64,000 nt of DNA. Source: Demequina globuliformis. Its GTDB lineage: Bacteria > Actinomycetota > Actinomycetes > Actinomycetales > Demequinaceae. The translations under genes were made by a program, and so were the position numbers. The DNA is taken from contig NZ_BBRG01000001.1 in NCBI RefSeq assembly GCF_000975155.1, positions 940,240 to 1,004,239 of the forward strand, read 5' to 3'. The notes beneath the pieces were generated by a model. It was not told where the DNA came from. It saw only the letters and a program-made list of their open reading frames with translations, and made no database searches. Below, piece after piece: positions 17,700 to 27,385 of the stretch; the first letter of the stretch is position 1; each line of letters starts with the position of its first letter.

Positions 17700-18590
17700 T
17701 TAGAGCGTGTAGGTGACCGGTTCGCCACCCCGGGCTTCAACCAAACCATCGGCCACCAAGGAGGCAAGACAGCGGTCGCGCTGCTCGGGTTCCACGTCTT
17801 CTAGTTGAGGGCAACTAGCCAAGTCCACCGGGGCATCGGCCTCCCGCAACAGGGCCATCATGCGCCCCCGCACCTGCCGGTCCGTGCCGTGCCACGCCTG
17901 CGTGCGCCGCGGCGCCTCCTCCAAGCCGGGGGCGCCGGCCGCTACCCATGCGCACTCGGCCTGCAGCGGACACTCGTCGCAGCGAGGCCGCCGCGCCGTG
18001 CACACCAGCGCCCCCAATTCCATTGATCCCGCGTTCCACGCCGCCGCTTCGAGGGCCGATGCCGGGACAAGCGCCGCTGCGTGCTCACGTTCGGCTCGGG
18101 TGAGGTGCGCTGTGGGCAACGGTTGGGCGCGCCACGCCCGGCCGATGACGCGGCGCACGTTCGTGTCGAGCACCACCGCGCGCTCACCAAACGCGAAGGC
18201 GCGCACCGCGTTCGCCGTGTATTCGCCAATGCCCGGCAGTGCGAGCAACTCGTCCAGCTCGCGCGGCACATCGCCACCGTGACGCTCCACCAGCACGGCG
18301 GCGCATTCCTTGAGGCGCTTGGCGCGGCGGGGGTACCCCAACCGTCCCCAGGCCCGCAGCACATCCGCTTGGGGCGCCGCGGCCAGGTCGTGGGCAGTTG
18401 GCCACCGGCTCATCCACTCGCGCCACACGGGCTCGACGCGGTTGACGGGGGTTTGCTGCAGCATGATCTCGGACACGAGCACACCCCACGCCGAGCAGCC
18501 GGGGTCTCGCCATGGCAGGTCGCGCGCCTCGCGTGCGAACCACGCGATAACGTCCTCCACGCGGGAGTCGATGCGAGAAGCGGGCGGCAT
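17700..18590 (-). CDS. mutY: A/G-specific adenine glycosylase
   Basis: A 296-residue MutY that removes adenine paired with 8-oxoguanine. It has the catalytic Glu in SEIMLQQTPVNRV, the helix-hairpin-helix LPGIGEYTANAVRAFAFG, the Asp in VVLDTNVRRVIGR, and an iron-sulfur loop C-x6-C-x2-C-x5-C (CTARRPRCDECPLQAEC). The Nudix-like C-terminal domain of E. coli MutY is reduced to about 70 residues resembling a small winged helix, as in many actinobacteria. ATG 18590 is preferred; an in-frame GTG at 18638 would add 16 residues. Convergent with the aldo-keto reductase. Confidence 0.93.
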   Translation of the reverse strand: MPPASRIDSRVEDVIAWFAREARDLPWRDPGCSAWGVLVSEIMLQQTPVNRVEPVWREWMSRWPTAHDLAAAPQADVLRAWGRLGYPRRAKRLKECAAVLVERHGGDVPRELDELLALPGIGEYTANAVRAFAFGERAVVLDTNVRRVIGRAWRAQPLPTAHLTRAEREHAAALVPASALEAAAWNAGSMELGALVCTARRPRCDECPLQAECAWVAAGAPGLEEAPRRTQAWHGTDRQVRGRMMALLREADAPVDLASCPQLEDVEPEQRDRCLASLVADGLVEARGGEPVTYTL

Positions 18591-18652
18591 GCCTTCATTG
18601 TCCCAGCGCCCGACGGGGTTACGGTTTCTGTAAGCCACTCGAGGAGGACGCG

Positions 18653-19291
18653 ATGGGATCGCTACAACACCCGGTGGGCGACCAGCCGCCGCAGGTGTAC
18701 TGGTTCCGCCGCGTGCTGGTGCTTGTCGTACTGATTGCCATCATTGTGGGCGGGTGGTTCCTGGTCTCAGCGCTGACCGGCGGGGACAACGCGTCGACCG
18801 AGAACGGCACGCCCGCGACCTCCGGCAGCCCAGAGCCCACGGTGACGACCTCCACGGGCGCCGCCTCGCTCGAGGATCCGTCGCAGCCGTGCACGGCAGA
18901 CGATGTCACGGTGGCCGCCGTCGCCTCCCCCGAGAGCCCCGAGATTGGCACCATGCCCGCCTTCGATCTGTCGATCAAGCACACCGGCATCTCCGCGTGC
19001 ACGCTGTCGACGGATGCGGATGGCACGGAACTCGCGATTAGCTCAGGTAACGACCAGTACTACTCGACCAACTGGTGTCCCGAGGACCCGGGCTTTGAGT
19101 CCAAGGAGTGGATCCTGCAGCCGGAGGACTCAGAGGCGCTCCAGGTCGTGTGGCCCGGCATCTGGCAGAACGAGGAATGCGGCGGACCCGTGGGTGACGT
19201 CCGCCCTGGCACGTACAACGCGGCTATCTCGGTCGCCGGCATCACCGCGGACGTCGTGCCCTTCGCGATGGTCGAGGCCGCGTCACCCTAG
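18653..19291 (+). CDS. Membrane-anchored secreted protein of unknown function
   Basis: A 212-residue protein: a 19-residue cytosolic N-terminus, one membrane helix (about residues 22-42), a Thr/Ser/Gly-rich linker and an extracytoplasmic domain of about 145 residues with four cysteines (PCTADD, SACTLS, NWCPED, NEECGG). Similar actinobacterial proteins are anchored at the cell surface with unknown roles. GAGGAGG lies just before the ATG. It is divergent from mutY, and its TAG overlaps that of convergent radA within CTAG at 19288-19291. Confidence 0.75.
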   Translation: MGSLQHPVGDQPPQVYWFRRVLVLVVLIAIIVGGWFLVSALTGGDNASTENGTPATSGSPEPTVTTSTGAASLEDPSQPCTADDVTVAAVASPESPEIGTMPAFDLSIKHTGISACTLSTDADGTELAISSGNDQYYSTNWCPEDPGFESKEWILQPEDSEALQVVWPGIWQNEECGGPVGDVRPGTYNAAISVAGITADVVPFAMVEAASP

Positions 19292-20661
19292 TCCCGCGGC
19301 AGTGCCGCGTTCACAGCCTCCCGCAACGTCGCAATCCGGTGCACTCGGATGCCGGCTGGATCCTTGTCCTTGCCGCCGGACTCGGGCACGATCACATCGG
19401 TGAAGCCCAGCCGCGCGGCTTCCGCAATGCGCTGCGCCATCGCGTTCACGGGGCGGACCGCTCCCGAGAGCGCCACCTCACCGATGGCCGCAAATCCCGG
19501 CCGAACCGGGGCATCGGCCCGCGCGGAGGCAAGAGCGAGCGCTAGCGCCACGTCTGCGCCGGGCTCGGTGACGCGAGCTCCGCCAATGGTGGAGACGTAC
19601 ACGTCATCCGCCGCGACGGCGAGACCCACCCGCCGGTGGAGGACCGCCAGGATCATGGACACGCGGGCGGAGTCAATCCCCGACGTTGCGCGGCGAGGGT
19701 TGCTGAGCGCGCTGGGAGCAACGAGCGCTTGAATCTCCGCGGGAAGGGGGCGCTTGCCGTCGATCGTGATCGTCGCGCAGGTGCCGGGAACCTGCGTCCC
19801 CTCCCGCGACAGGAACAGCCCCGACGGGTCCGCGACTCCCTCAATTCCCGTGTCATGGAGCTGGAAACAGCCAACCTCATCCACGGAACCGAAGCGGTTC
19901 TTGATGGCCCTCAGCAAGCGCAGCTGGGAATGCTGCTCGCCCTCAAACTGACAGACCACGTCGACGAGGTGCTCGACAATGCGCGGGCCAGCGACGGATC
20001 CGTCCTTAGTGACGTGACCCACGATGACCATGGCGAAACCGCGGCTCTTCGCCGCTTGAATCAGCGCCGAGGCCACCTCGCGTACCTGCCCCACGCCGCC
20101 GGGCGCGCCATCAATCTGCGCGGAGGCGATGGTCTGAATCGAGTCCACGACGAGGAGGTCCGGCTGGACGGCATCAATGTGGGCGAGCACGGCTCCGAGG
20201 TCGGTCTCTGCGGCAAGCATGAGCCCCGGCTCGAGAGCGCCGATGCGTTCAGCACGCAGTCGCACCTGCCCGGCAGACTCCTCACCAGTCGCGTACAACA
20301 CGCGTTGTTTCTCGCGCGCCGCGCGGGCAGCGACATCAAGCAAGAGGGTTGACTTGCCGACACCGGGCTCACCGGCGAGCAAGATCACCGCCCCGGGGAC
20401 GAGGCCGCCGCCCAGGACCCGGTCGAATTCCGCCACCCCGGTGCCGCGGCGTGCCGATGCTGTGGCATCCACGTCGCTGATGGGCGTCGCAGGAGTAGTC
20501 GCGGCGGTTGCCTTGGTCGCCGGGCCGGCGGGGGCGGCGCCAGCCTCCTCGACAGTCCCCCATTGTTGGCATTCGCCGCACCGGCCCACCCACTTGGCGG
20601 CCGTCCAGCCGCATTCGGTGCAGCGGTAGGCAGGCTTGGAGGTACGGCTCGCGGTTGGCAT
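19288..20661 (-). CDS. radA: DNA repair protein RadA (Sms)
   Basis: A 457-residue RecA-like helicase acting on branch migration in recombination. The N-terminal zinc finger is C-x2-C-xn-C-x2-C (YRCTECGWTAAKWVGRCGEC), followed by a spacer and Walker A LLAGEPGVGKSTLL, Walker B DLLVVDSIQT, the RadA-specific KNRFGS motif and a C-terminal Lon-like domain (DVYVSTIGGARVTEPGADVA, FAAIGEVALSGAVRPV). ATG 20661 is the start since the zinc finger begins about 13 residues later; the frame stays open upstream without family similarity. Confidence 0.95.
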   Translation of the reverse strand: MPTASRTSKPAYRCTECGWTAAKWVGRCGECQQWGTVEEAGAAPAGPATKATAATTPATPISDVDATASARRGTGVAEFDRVLGGGLVPGAVILLAGEPGVGKSTLLLDVAARAAREKQRVLYATGEESAGQVRLRAERIGALEPGLMLAAETDLGAVLAHIDAVQPDLLVVDSIQTIASAQIDGAPGGVGQVREVASALIQAAKSRGFAMVIVGHVTKDGSVAGPRIVEHLVDVVCQFEGEQHSQLRLLRAIKNRFGSVDEVGCFQLHDTGIEGVADPSGLFLSREGTQVPGTCATITIDGKRPLPAEIQALVAPSALSNPRRATSGIDSARVSMILAVLHRRVGLAVAADDVYVSTIGGARVTEPGADVALALALASARADAPVRPGFAAIGEVALSGAVRPVNAMAQRIAEAARLGFTDVIVPESGGKDKDPAGIRVHRIATLREAVNAALPRD

Positions 20662-20743
20662 GGTGACTACGCTATCCGGGCCCTGTGACACGCGGGACCG
20701 CCTGCGCTTCCCGCGCGTCACACCTGCACCGTACGCTGGGGTC

Positions 20744-22054
20744 ATGGCGCAGGAAAAGAGCGACGGCACGGCCACTCCATGGCTTCCCATCAACGGCGAG
20801 CGCGAGCCCGTCGCCCCCTCGAAACCCAGTGTGCCGTCCACCGGGTCCGTGCCCGTGGTGCCGCAGTCCATCGAGGGCGATGACGGGGAGATCATCCCGC
20901 CAGTAGCCCAGCCGGACCAGGACGAAATCATGCCCGGCCCCGGCTCCAACCCCTGGCGACCGGGAGACCAGACGGCGTCCCCGACTGAGCCCGACGCCAT
21001 CCGCGAGCTAGGCGACTCCGCAGTCCGGTCCGCCTCACTGTCAGCCTCTGGTGCTCCGACGCCGCTGGGAGGCGTGCCGCTCGTGACGAGTGTTCAACCT
21101 GGAAAAGACGCCGACGGAGTGCGGCCCGCGTGGGCCGCCGGCGACCCCGGGACCAACGCCCCCGACGCCGCCTCGCCGTGGTCAGCGCGCACACCCACGG
21201 AGGGTTCGCCCGAGACCCCGGAGTCGCCCGTCAGCCCGGGGTCAGGGCCTTCGACCGACTCGGCAGCAACGCCCGACGAGGGGGCCGATGCCTGGGTCGC
21301 CACCGCCGCAGGAGCGGCGGTAGCCGCGGAGCGGTCCCCGGACACCCAGGAAGACGAGGAGCCCACTCAGGCCATGCCCGTTCACGACTTCGGTGACGAC
21401 CAGCCCGCATACGAGCCCGAGGTGATCGCGGCATCGGCCCCCTCCCAGGACGGGAGCGGTACCGAACCGCCAAAGGGCATCGCCGAGCGCGACGGAGGCA
21501 CCCCCTGGTACGCAGGCGCCCCCTTCCTCATCGCTGTCGGTCTGCTGGTACTGGGAGGCATCGGATTCGCGGCGTATCAACTGTTCTTCGCTCCCGAGGA
21601 TGTGGAGCTGACGCCTGAGGTCCTGGTCGAGGCGCCCCCCGAGGCGACCCTTGACCCCATCACCTTGGATGAGCCCACCGACTTCCTCGCAGCCATGCCG
21701 GGCACGGTTGGCACCTTTGCGATGACGGCAGCCAGCCCCGTCGAGGCGGACGATGCTGGGCTCACCGCGAGGGCGGCCGAGGTGAATGACGTCACCTACT
21801 CCGACGGCACCACCGACATGACGGTGCGCGCAATCCAGCACTACAACGAGGACGACGCGACCGAGCAGTACACGGCGCTGGCAGAAGGCGGCACCGACCC
21901 GCAGCCGGTGATGGTCGGTGACACCGAGGCCGGAGAGCGCGTGACCCTCGAAGGCGACCCGACCACCTACGTGTGGCGCAACGGCACCGCGGTCTTCGAA
22001 CTCACCGGACCCGCGGACCAGATCGAAGCGTTCTACGCCCAGTTCCCCCTATAG
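20744..22054 (+). CDS. Disordered-N-terminus single-span membrane protein
   Basis: A 436-residue protein. Residues 1-250 are low-complexity (Pro, Ser, Thr, Asp, Glu) and probably disordered in the cytosol. One membrane helix follows (PFLIAVGLLVLGGIGFAAYQ, about 263-285), and the last 150 residues form a compact acidic extracytoplasmic domain with short strands, LAAMPGTVGTFAMTAAS and TYVWRNGTAVFELTG. I recognise no family. It is divergent from radA with an 82-bp gap and is followed by the chitin-active gene on the same strand. Two GGCATCGGCC words fall within it (21282-21291, 21430-21439). Confidence 0.75.
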   Translation: MAQEKSDGTATPWLPINGEREPVAPSKPSVPSTGSVPVVPQSIEGDDGEIIPPVAQPDQDEIMPGPGSNPWRPGDQTASPTEPDAIRELGDSAVRSASLSASGAPTPLGGVPLVTSVQPGKDADGVRPAWAAGDPGTNAPDAASPWSARTPTEGSPETPESPVSPGSGPSTDSAATPDEGADAWVATAAGAAVAAERSPDTQEDEEPTQAMPVHDFGDDQPAYEPEVIAASAPSQDGSGTEPPKGIAERDGGTPWYAGAPFLIAVGLLVLGGIGFAAYQLFFAPEDVELTPEVLVEAPPEATLDPITLDEPTDFLAAMPGTVGTFAMTAASPVEADDAGLTARAAEVNDVTYSDGTTDMTVRAIQHYNEDDATEQYTALAEGGTDPQPVMVGDTEAGERVTLEGDPTTYVWRNGTAVFELTGPADQIEAFYAQFPL

Positions 22055-22192
22055 GGATGTCCCATACGTAGGGGTTTGCCACAATTGTGCGCCTGATCAA
22101 GCCTGCCTAGCCTCGGACCAGGATGCGCGTCAGCGCCGAGTCTGACCCCGGGCATCTCGCCGCGCGTCCTCCCTACGACCTGGGAGTGATCG
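22055..22192. other. Upstream region of the monooxygenase gene
   Basis: The 138-bp gap holds a 10-bp palindrome CACAATTGTG at 22080-22089, which could be an operator, and a GGGAG ribosome site at its end. No DasR-like site (TGGTCTAGACCA type) is visible. Confidence 0.35.
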
Positions 22193-23260
22193 ATGCACAG
22201 CACAACCCCAATGAGGCGACCGCTCAGCCGTCCGGCGCGCGTCGCCATCATGGCGGTGATCGCCACACTACTGGCCGTTGTCGCCGTCCCCGCGCTCACG
22301 TCAACCACGGCGTCCGCGCACGGATGGGTGACATCCCCGCCAAGCCGCCAGGACCACTGCGCGGCTGGCACCACCTCGTTCGACTGTGGGCAGATCGCCT
22401 ACGAACCTCAGTCGGTCGAGGCGCCCAAAGGCTCACTGAAGTGTTCGGGAGACTCCGGCTACGCGGTACTCGACGACGAGTCCTTGCCGTGGCCCCGCAC
22501 CCAGACCGGCACCGACGTCACGTTCCAGTGGAAGCTCACCGCCGCGCACTCCACCAGCACCTGGGAGTACTTCGTGGACGGCGAGCTCTTCGCCACGTAC
22601 GACCAGGGCGGCCAGCAGCCTCCGTCGAACATTCAGCACACGCTGACCGGCCTGCCAGAGGGCGATCACACCATCCTCGCCCGCTGGAACATCGCGGACA
22701 CAGCAATGGCGTTCTACAACTGCGTCGACCTCACCATCGGCGACGGCGGACCCGACCCCGAGCCCACTACTGACCCGGAACCCACTCCCGACCCGACCAC
22801 GACGCCGGGGCCGACTGAGTGCGCTCCCGCGTGGAACGCGGATTCGGTCTACAACGGCGGCGCCACGGTCAGCCACAACGGCTCCGAGTGGAGCGCGAAG
22901 TGGTGGACGCAGGGCGAGGCACCCGGTGGCCAGTGGGGCCCGTGGAACGAGCTCGGCGAGTGTGGCACCCCGTCGTCCCCCGAGCCGACGACGGATCCCG
23001 AGCCGACATCGGCCCCCAGCCCGACCCAGACCACCTCGCCCACTCCCACGCAGACGGCCACGCCGACGCCTGACCCGACTCAGACGTCGCTACCCAGGTG
23101 CGCCTCCCCTGACTACGAGCCCGGTCAGGTCTACGTAGGCGGCGACACCGTCGTGTTCGACGGCCAGGAATGGAAGGCGCGCTGGTGGAACCAGGACGAG
23201 CCCTCCGCCCAGCCATGGGGACCATGGGAGTCGCAGGGCACCTGCGCTGACCCGCGCTAG
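22193..23260 (+). CDS. AA10 lytic polysaccharide monooxygenase with two chitin-binding modules
   Basis: A 355-residue secreted copper enzyme that oxidatively cleaves chitin or cellulose. The signal peptide ends ASA, so mature residue 1 is the His of HGWVTSPPSRQ (residue 43), the first ligand of the histidine brace. The second is His 119 in LTAAHSTSTWEYF. The catalytic domain ends with ADTAMAFYNCVDLTIGDGG. Two CBM5/12-like modules follow Pro/Thr/Asp linkers: AWNADSVYNGGATVSHNG and YEPGQVYVGGDTVVFDGQEW, each with the aromatic AKWW/ARWW element. Two chitin-type modules favour chitin as substrate. A hairpin terminator follows. Confidence 0.93.
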   Translation: MHSTTPMRRPLSRPARVAIMAVIATLLAVVAVPALTSTTASAHGWVTSPPSRQDHCAAGTTSFDCGQIAYEPQSVEAPKGSLKCSGDSGYAVLDDESLPWPRTQTGTDVTFQWKLTAAHSTSTWEYFVDGELFATYDQGGQQPPSNIQHTLTGLPEGDHTILARWNIADTAMAFYNCVDLTIGDGGPDPEPTTDPEPTPDPTTTPGPTECAPAWNADSVYNGGATVSHNGSEWSAKWWTQGEAPGGQWGPWNELGECGTPSSPEPTTDPEPTSAPSPTQTTSPTPTQTATPTPDPTQTSLPRCASPDYEPGQVYVGGDTVVFDGQEWKARWWNQDEPSAQPWGPWESQGTCADPR

Positions 23261-23266
23261 CAGACT

Positions 23267-23302
23267 AAGAGGTGCCCGGTACGTAGGTTCCGGGCACCTC
23301 TT
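23267..23302. terminator. Bidirectional terminator
   Basis: A 13-bp perfect inverted repeat AAGAGGTGCCCGG (23267-23279) and its complement (23290-23302), with TTT following on the plus strand. It lies between the convergent monooxygenase and sugar dehydrogenase genes. Confidence 0.8.
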
Positions 23303-23318
23303 TGAGCGGGTCGGGACG

Positions 23319-24611
23319 CTACGCGCCGATCACGATCCGGGTGATCGAAGTCCAGGCGCCAGCGTCAGTGACGTTGCGGCCGTCGACGAGGGCCACAATG
23401 CCGGGGAGTTGTGCGGGCGTCAGGTCCGCATACTCGGCGTGGTCTGCCTGGATCACGGCAGCGTCCACCGGCTCGCCGATGGTGTACGGCGTCCAACCGA
23501 ACGCTGCGAGCTCGTCGTCGGTGTACATCGGGTCGTGAACGACCACCGTCGCACCGCGCTCTTGCAGGGCGGCAACCGTTGCGAACACGCCTGAGAAGGC
23601 CGTCTCCTTGACGCCACCACGGTAGGCAGCACCCAGGACTGCGACGGTCTTGTTGGCGACTGACCCGCCCAGGGCGGCGGCGGCCAGGTCAACGGCGTAG
23701 CTCGGCATAGCGGCGTTGGCTTCGCGCGCCGAGCGCACCACGGTCGCGTCCGGGTCGTTGAACAGGTACAGGCGCGGGTACACGGGAATGCAGTGGCCGC
23801 CCACCGCGATGCCGGGACGGTGAATGTGGCTGTACGGCTGCGAGTTCGACGCGTCAATGACCTTGTACACGTCAATGCCGTTGCGGTCAGCGAAGCGCGC
23901 AAACTGGTTGGCGAGGCCGATGTTGACGTCGCGGTAGGTGGTTTCCGCAAGTTTCGCTAGTTCCGACGCTTCCGCGGAGCCCAGGTCCCAGACACCGTTG
24001 GGCTGGTCTAGGTCGGGGCGCTCGTCGAAGTCCAGCACGGCTTCGTAGAACTCACGGGCCTGGGCTGCGCCGGCTTCGGACAGTCCACCAATGAGCTTGG
24101 GGTAGGCCCGCAGGTCGCGGAACACACGGCCCGTGAGCACTCGCTCAGGGGAGAACACGGCGTGGAAGTCGACGCCTTCCTTGAGGCCGGACACTTCCTC
24201 AATGAGCGGCACCCAGCGGGTACGGGTGGTCCCGACCGGCAGGGTCGTCTCGTACGAAACGAGCGTGCCAGGCGTGAGGTTTTCTGCCAGCGAGCGGGTC
24301 GCAGCATCCATCCAGCCAAAGTCGGGCTGCCACGTTTCGTCGTTGACGAACAACGGCACCACAATGACGACGGCGTCCGCGCCGGGCACAGCGTCCGAGT
24401 AGTCGGTGGTGGCACGGAGTTTGCCCGCGGGAACGAGTTCGCTGAGGCGGTCTTGTAGCTCTGCCTCTCCGGGGAAGGGCTCGATGCCCTTGTTGACGGA
24501 GTCAACGACGGCCTCGTTGACGTCGACACCGGTGACCTCGTGGCCCTTCGATGCAAACTGCACTGCCAACGGCAGTCCAATCTTGCCCATCGCGATGACG
24601 GCAATCTTCAT
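23319..24611 (-). CDS. UDP-sugar 6-dehydrogenase (UDP-GlcNAc dehydrogenase type)
   Basis: A 430-residue enzyme of the UDP-glucose/UDP-GlcNAc dehydrogenase family, which oxidises C6 to a uronate with 2 NAD+. The Rossmann start is MKIAVIAMGKIGLPLAVQF with GVDVNEAVV; PLFVNDETW and SYETTLPVGTT follow; the catalytic Cys lies in IAVGGHCIPVYPRLY; the C-terminal domain has VLGAAYRGGVKETAFS. Because three WlbA/WlbC/WlbB-type genes precede it in the operon, UDP-GlcNAc is the likely substrate (WbpA role). ATG 24611 begins at the dinucleotide-binding strand. Confidence 0.88.
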   Translation of the reverse strand: MKIAVIAMGKIGLPLAVQFASKGHEVTGVDVNEAVVDSVNKGIEPFPGEAELQDRLSELVPAGKLRATTDYSDAVPGADAVVIVVPLFVNDETWQPDFGWMDAATRSLAENLTPGTLVSYETTLPVGTTRTRWVPLIEEVSGLKEGVDFHAVFSPERVLTGRVFRDLRAYPKLIGGLSEAGAAQAREFYEAVLDFDERPDLDQPNGVWDLGSAEASELAKLAETTYRDVNIGLANQFARFADRNGIDVYKVIDASNSQPYSHIHRPGIAVGGHCIPVYPRLYLFNDPDATVVRSAREANAAMPSYAVDLAAAALGGSVANKTVAVLGAAYRGGVKETAFSGVFATVAALQERGATVVVHDPMYTDDELAAFGWTPYTIGEPVDAAVIQADHAEYADLTPAQLPGIVALVDGRNVTDAGAWTSITRIVIGA

Positions 24612-24666
24612 GAATGGCTCCTCACCATCGTGGCGCAGCACGCGTCCACGTGTGTCAGTTGGAATG

Positions 24667-25653
24667 TCAAAGAGTGACGGTCTGGCGGGACCGCGCGGAC
24701 TCAAGCACCGCATTGGCCACACGGACAGTCGCAAGGCCCTGCTCCATCGTGACGATGTCTGCTTCCTTGCCCAGCACTGCGTCGCGGAAGGCCTCGTGTT
24801 CAGTCTTCAGCGGCTCTGGCTTGGCGAAGGAGAAGCGCACCATATCGCCCTCAGAAACACCACGGAAGCCAGCGACCGCGTCCCATTCGGTCTGCACGGT
24901 GCCGTTGGCATAGAAGTACAGATCTGCCGTGAGGGTGTCCGCGACAAAGGCGCCGCGTTCACCGGTGACGACGGACAGACGTTCCTTGATGGGGGACAAC
25001 CAGTTCACCAAGTGGCTGGTGACAGCGTCGTTGGCGAGGCGGCCCGTGATGGCGATCAGGTCTTCGTGTTCACGACCGGAACGGAAGCCGGCTTGGGCGG
25101 CTACGGTCGCAAACTCGGACTGTGTCACCCATGCGGTCAGGTCGATGTCGTGGGTCGCGAGGTCCTTGACGACGCCCACGTCCGCGATGCGCGCGGGGAA
25201 CGGGCCCTGGCGGCGCGTGACGACTTGGTACATCTCCCCCAAGTCGCCTTGAGCGAGACGTGCGCGCAGCTGTTGCAGGGCGGGGTTGTAACGCTCGATG
25301 TGGCCCACGGCTCCGACCAGACCGGCGGCCTTGAAGGCGTCCGTCACCCGCTCGGCTGACTCCGGCGAGGGAGCGAGGGGCTTTTCCACCATGGCGTGAA
25401 CGCCAGCTGCGGCAGCCTTGAGCGCAAAGTCCTCGTGGAGGTGAGTAGGGACCGCGATCATGACGTAGTCGAGGCCCATCTCCAGCAGTCCGTCGAACGA
25501 CTCGTGGACGGGCAGACCGGCGGCAACGCCGTGAGCGTCGCCAGCAGCATCGGCGATTCCAACCAAGTCAATGCCGTCGAGTCCACGCAGCACACGCGCG
25601 TGGTGACGGCCCATCATTCCGACTCCGGCGAGTCCTACACGCAAGTTCGCCAT
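24667..25653 (-). CDS. Gfo/Idh/MocA sugar 3-dehydrogenase, WlbA/WbpB type
   Basis: A 328-residue oxidoreductase with an N-terminal Rossmann fold (LRVGLAGVGMMGRHHARVLR) and the family motif MVEKPLAPSPESAERV with the active-site Lys of EKP. The C-terminal sheet domain has IADVGVVKDLATHDIDLTAW. In the context of the neighbouring genes it most likely oxidises the 3-OH of UDP-GlcNAcA. Its ATG overlaps the aminotransferase TAA by one base (TAATG). Confidence 0.86.
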   Translation of the reverse strand: MANLRVGLAGVGMMGRHHARVLRGLDGIDLVGIADAAGDAHGVAAGLPVHESFDGLLEMGLDYVMIAVPTHLHEDFALKAAAAGVHAMVEKPLAPSPESAERVTDAFKAAGLVGAVGHIERYNPALQQLRARLAQGDLGEMYQVVTRRQGPFPARIADVGVVKDLATHDIDLTAWVTQSEFATVAAQAGFRSGREHEDLIAITGRLANDAVTSHLVNWLSPIKERLSVVTGERGAFVADTLTADLYFYANGTVQTEWDAVAGFRGVSEGDMVRFSFAKPEPLKTEHEAFRDAVLGKEADIVTMEQGLATVRVANAVLESARSRQTVTL

Positions 25654-26744
25654 TACGCACCTGCCTTTGCCACGGTGTTGACTGCTTCGACGATGCGGTC
25701 CAGGTCTTCCTGAACGAGCGACGGGTGAACGGGCAGTGACAGTGCCTCATCGCACGCGCTGCGAGTCTGAGGCAAGTCGAGCTCCAGGCCAAAGGACGGG
25801 AGTTCGTGGTTCGGGATGGGGTAATACACGCCGGAACCGACGCCGTGCTCGTCGAGGAGCGCCTTGGCGAATCCGTCACGGTCGCCTTCAACGCGAATCG
25901 TGTACTGGTGGTAGACGTGCGTGGCATTGTCCGCGACCTTGGGAACCGTCACGCCCTCGATGTTGGTGCTGAGGAAAGCGGCGTTGCGCTGGCGGTCTGC
26001 CGTCCATCCGGGAAGCTTGGTCAACTGCACGCGGCCGATGGCGGCGTGGATGTCCGTCATACGGGAGTTGAATCCCACGACTTCATTCTCGTAGCGGCGT
26101 TCCATGCCCTGGTTGCGCAGCAACTTGACCATGCGCGCGATCTCGTCGGTAGCGCACGACACCATGCCGCCCTCACCGGAGGTCATGTTTTTGGTGGGGT
26201 ACAGGCTGAACATGGCAAAGTCCCCGAACGACCCCACGGGAGCGCCATCCCAGGTGGCGCCGTGTGCCTGGGCTGCGTCTTCGTACAGCGCGATGCCGTG
26301 CTTGTCCGCGATGGCCCGCAGGGCCGTCATGTTCGCGGGGTGACCGTAAAGGTGGACGGGCATGATCGCTTTAGTGCGCTCAGTGATCGCGGCTTCGACA
26401 GCGACGGGGTCCAAGCAGAAGAAGTCCGGCTCAATGTCCGCGAAGACGGGAGTGGCGCCGGTCAATGCAACAGAGTTCGCGGTCGCAGCAAACGTGAACG
26501 ACGGGACGATGACCTCGTCTCCCGGGCCTACGCCTGCAGCAATGAGGCCAAGGTGGAGGCCTGCTGTGCCTGAGGAAACGGCCACACACTGGCGACCGCC
26601 CACGAGTTCCTGCGCGAACTCTTCTTCGAAGGTCGCGACCTCTGGGCCTTGGGCAATCATGCCGGAGCGCATGACTCGATCAACGGCCTCGCGCTCTTCG
26701 TCACCGACGATGGGCTTAGCCGCTGGAATGTTCGGTTGTGTCAT
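25653..26744 (-). CDS. DegT/DnrJ-type sugar aminotransferase, WlbC/WbpE type
   Basis: A 363-residue PLP enzyme. Motifs are VAVSSGTAGLHLGLIAAGVG, PGDEVIVPSFTFAATANSV, the Asp of YEDAAQAHGATW, and the PLP Lys in MFSLYPTKNMTSGEGG, then GFNSRMTDIHAAIGRVQL. It should transfer an amino group from glutamate to the 3-keto UDP-sugar made by the next enzyme. Second gene of the four-gene operon, 32 bp after the acetyltransferase. Confidence 0.9.
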   Translation of the reverse strand: MTQPNIPAAKPIVGDEEREAVDRVMRSGMIAQGPEVATFEEEFAQELVGGRQCVAVSSGTAGLHLGLIAAGVGPGDEVIVPSFTFAATANSVALTGATPVFADIEPDFFCLDPVAVEAAITERTKAIMPVHLYGHPANMTALRAIADKHGIALYEDAAQAHGATWDGAPVGSFGDFAMFSLYPTKNMTSGEGGMVSCATDEIARMVKLLRNQGMERRYENEVVGFNSRMTDIHAAIGRVQLTKLPGWTADRQRNAAFLSTNIEGVTVPKVADNATHVYHQYTIRVEGDRDGFAKALLDEHGVGSGVYYPIPNHELPSFGLELDLPQTRSACDEALSLPVHPSLVQEDLDRIVEAVNTVAKAGA

Positions 26745-26776
26745 AGGGGGTCCTCCGGCGCGGGCGCACCGCGCTC

Positions 26777-27385
26777 CTAGTTGTCGTGGGGGGACACTTG
26801 TGGTGTGAGTTTACCGTCGCGCTCCAGGTACGCGTCACCTGTCGCAGGGCACTTCCATTTGCCTTCGCCTGCCGGCTCGAGTGGAACGCCAGCGCGCCCA
26901 ACCCAGCGAATCTGCTTCGCCGGCACCCCAGCAACGAGAGCGTAGGCCGGCACATCCTTCGTGACGACTGCGCCGGCGGCGATCATCGCCCACGCGCCAA
27001 TCGTTACCGGCGCTACACACACTGCGCGCGCTCCTACCGAGGCGCCATCCTCAATTTTCACGCCAACCGGTTCCCAATCGGCGGTGGACTTCGGAGTGAG
27101 ATCGCCATTGACGGCTCGGGGAAAGTGATCGTTGGTGAGCACTACTGCGGGTCCAATAAAGACGCCGTCACCGAGGCTCGCAGGCTCGTAGACAAGGGCA
27201 TAGTTCTGAATCTTGCAACCCCGGCCCATGGTCACGCCGGTGCCTATATAGGCACCCCGACCGATGACGCAGTTATCGCCCATCACCACGTCCTCACGCA
27301 CTTGCGCGAGGTGCCAGACCGAGGATGCGTCGCCGATGGTGGCATTGGCGGCAACATCCGCAGAGTCGACAATCCGTACGGTCAT
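26777..27385 (-). CDS. Left-handed beta-helix sugar N-acetyltransferase, WlbB/WbpD type
   Basis: A 202-residue hexapeptide-repeat acetyltransferase: repeats such as [20 protein letters not shown] and [20 protein letters not shown] run through about 150 residues, with [11 protein letters not shown] holding the catalytic Asn-Asp-His. It should N-acetylate the 3-amino sugar using acetyl-CoA. The last 50 residues carry [17 protein letters not shown], a common C-terminal extension in this subgroup. First gene of the operon, divergent from the glycosyltransferase. Confidence 0.9.
   Translation of the reverse strand: MTVRIVDSADVAANATIGDASSVWHLAQVREDVVMGDNCVIGRGAYIGTGVTMGRGCKIQNYALVYEPASLGDGVFIGPAVVLTNDHFPRAVNGDLTPKSTADWEPVGVKIEDGASVGARAVCVAPVTIGAWAMIAAGAVVTKDVPAYALVAGVPAKQIRWVGRAGVPLEPAGEGKWKCPATGDAYLERDGKLTPQVSPHDN

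Noticed and set aside
22080..22089. CACAATTGTG palindrome as a DasR or other chitin-regulon operator
   Set aside because: It does not match the DasR site, and a 10-bp palindrome alone is weak evidence.
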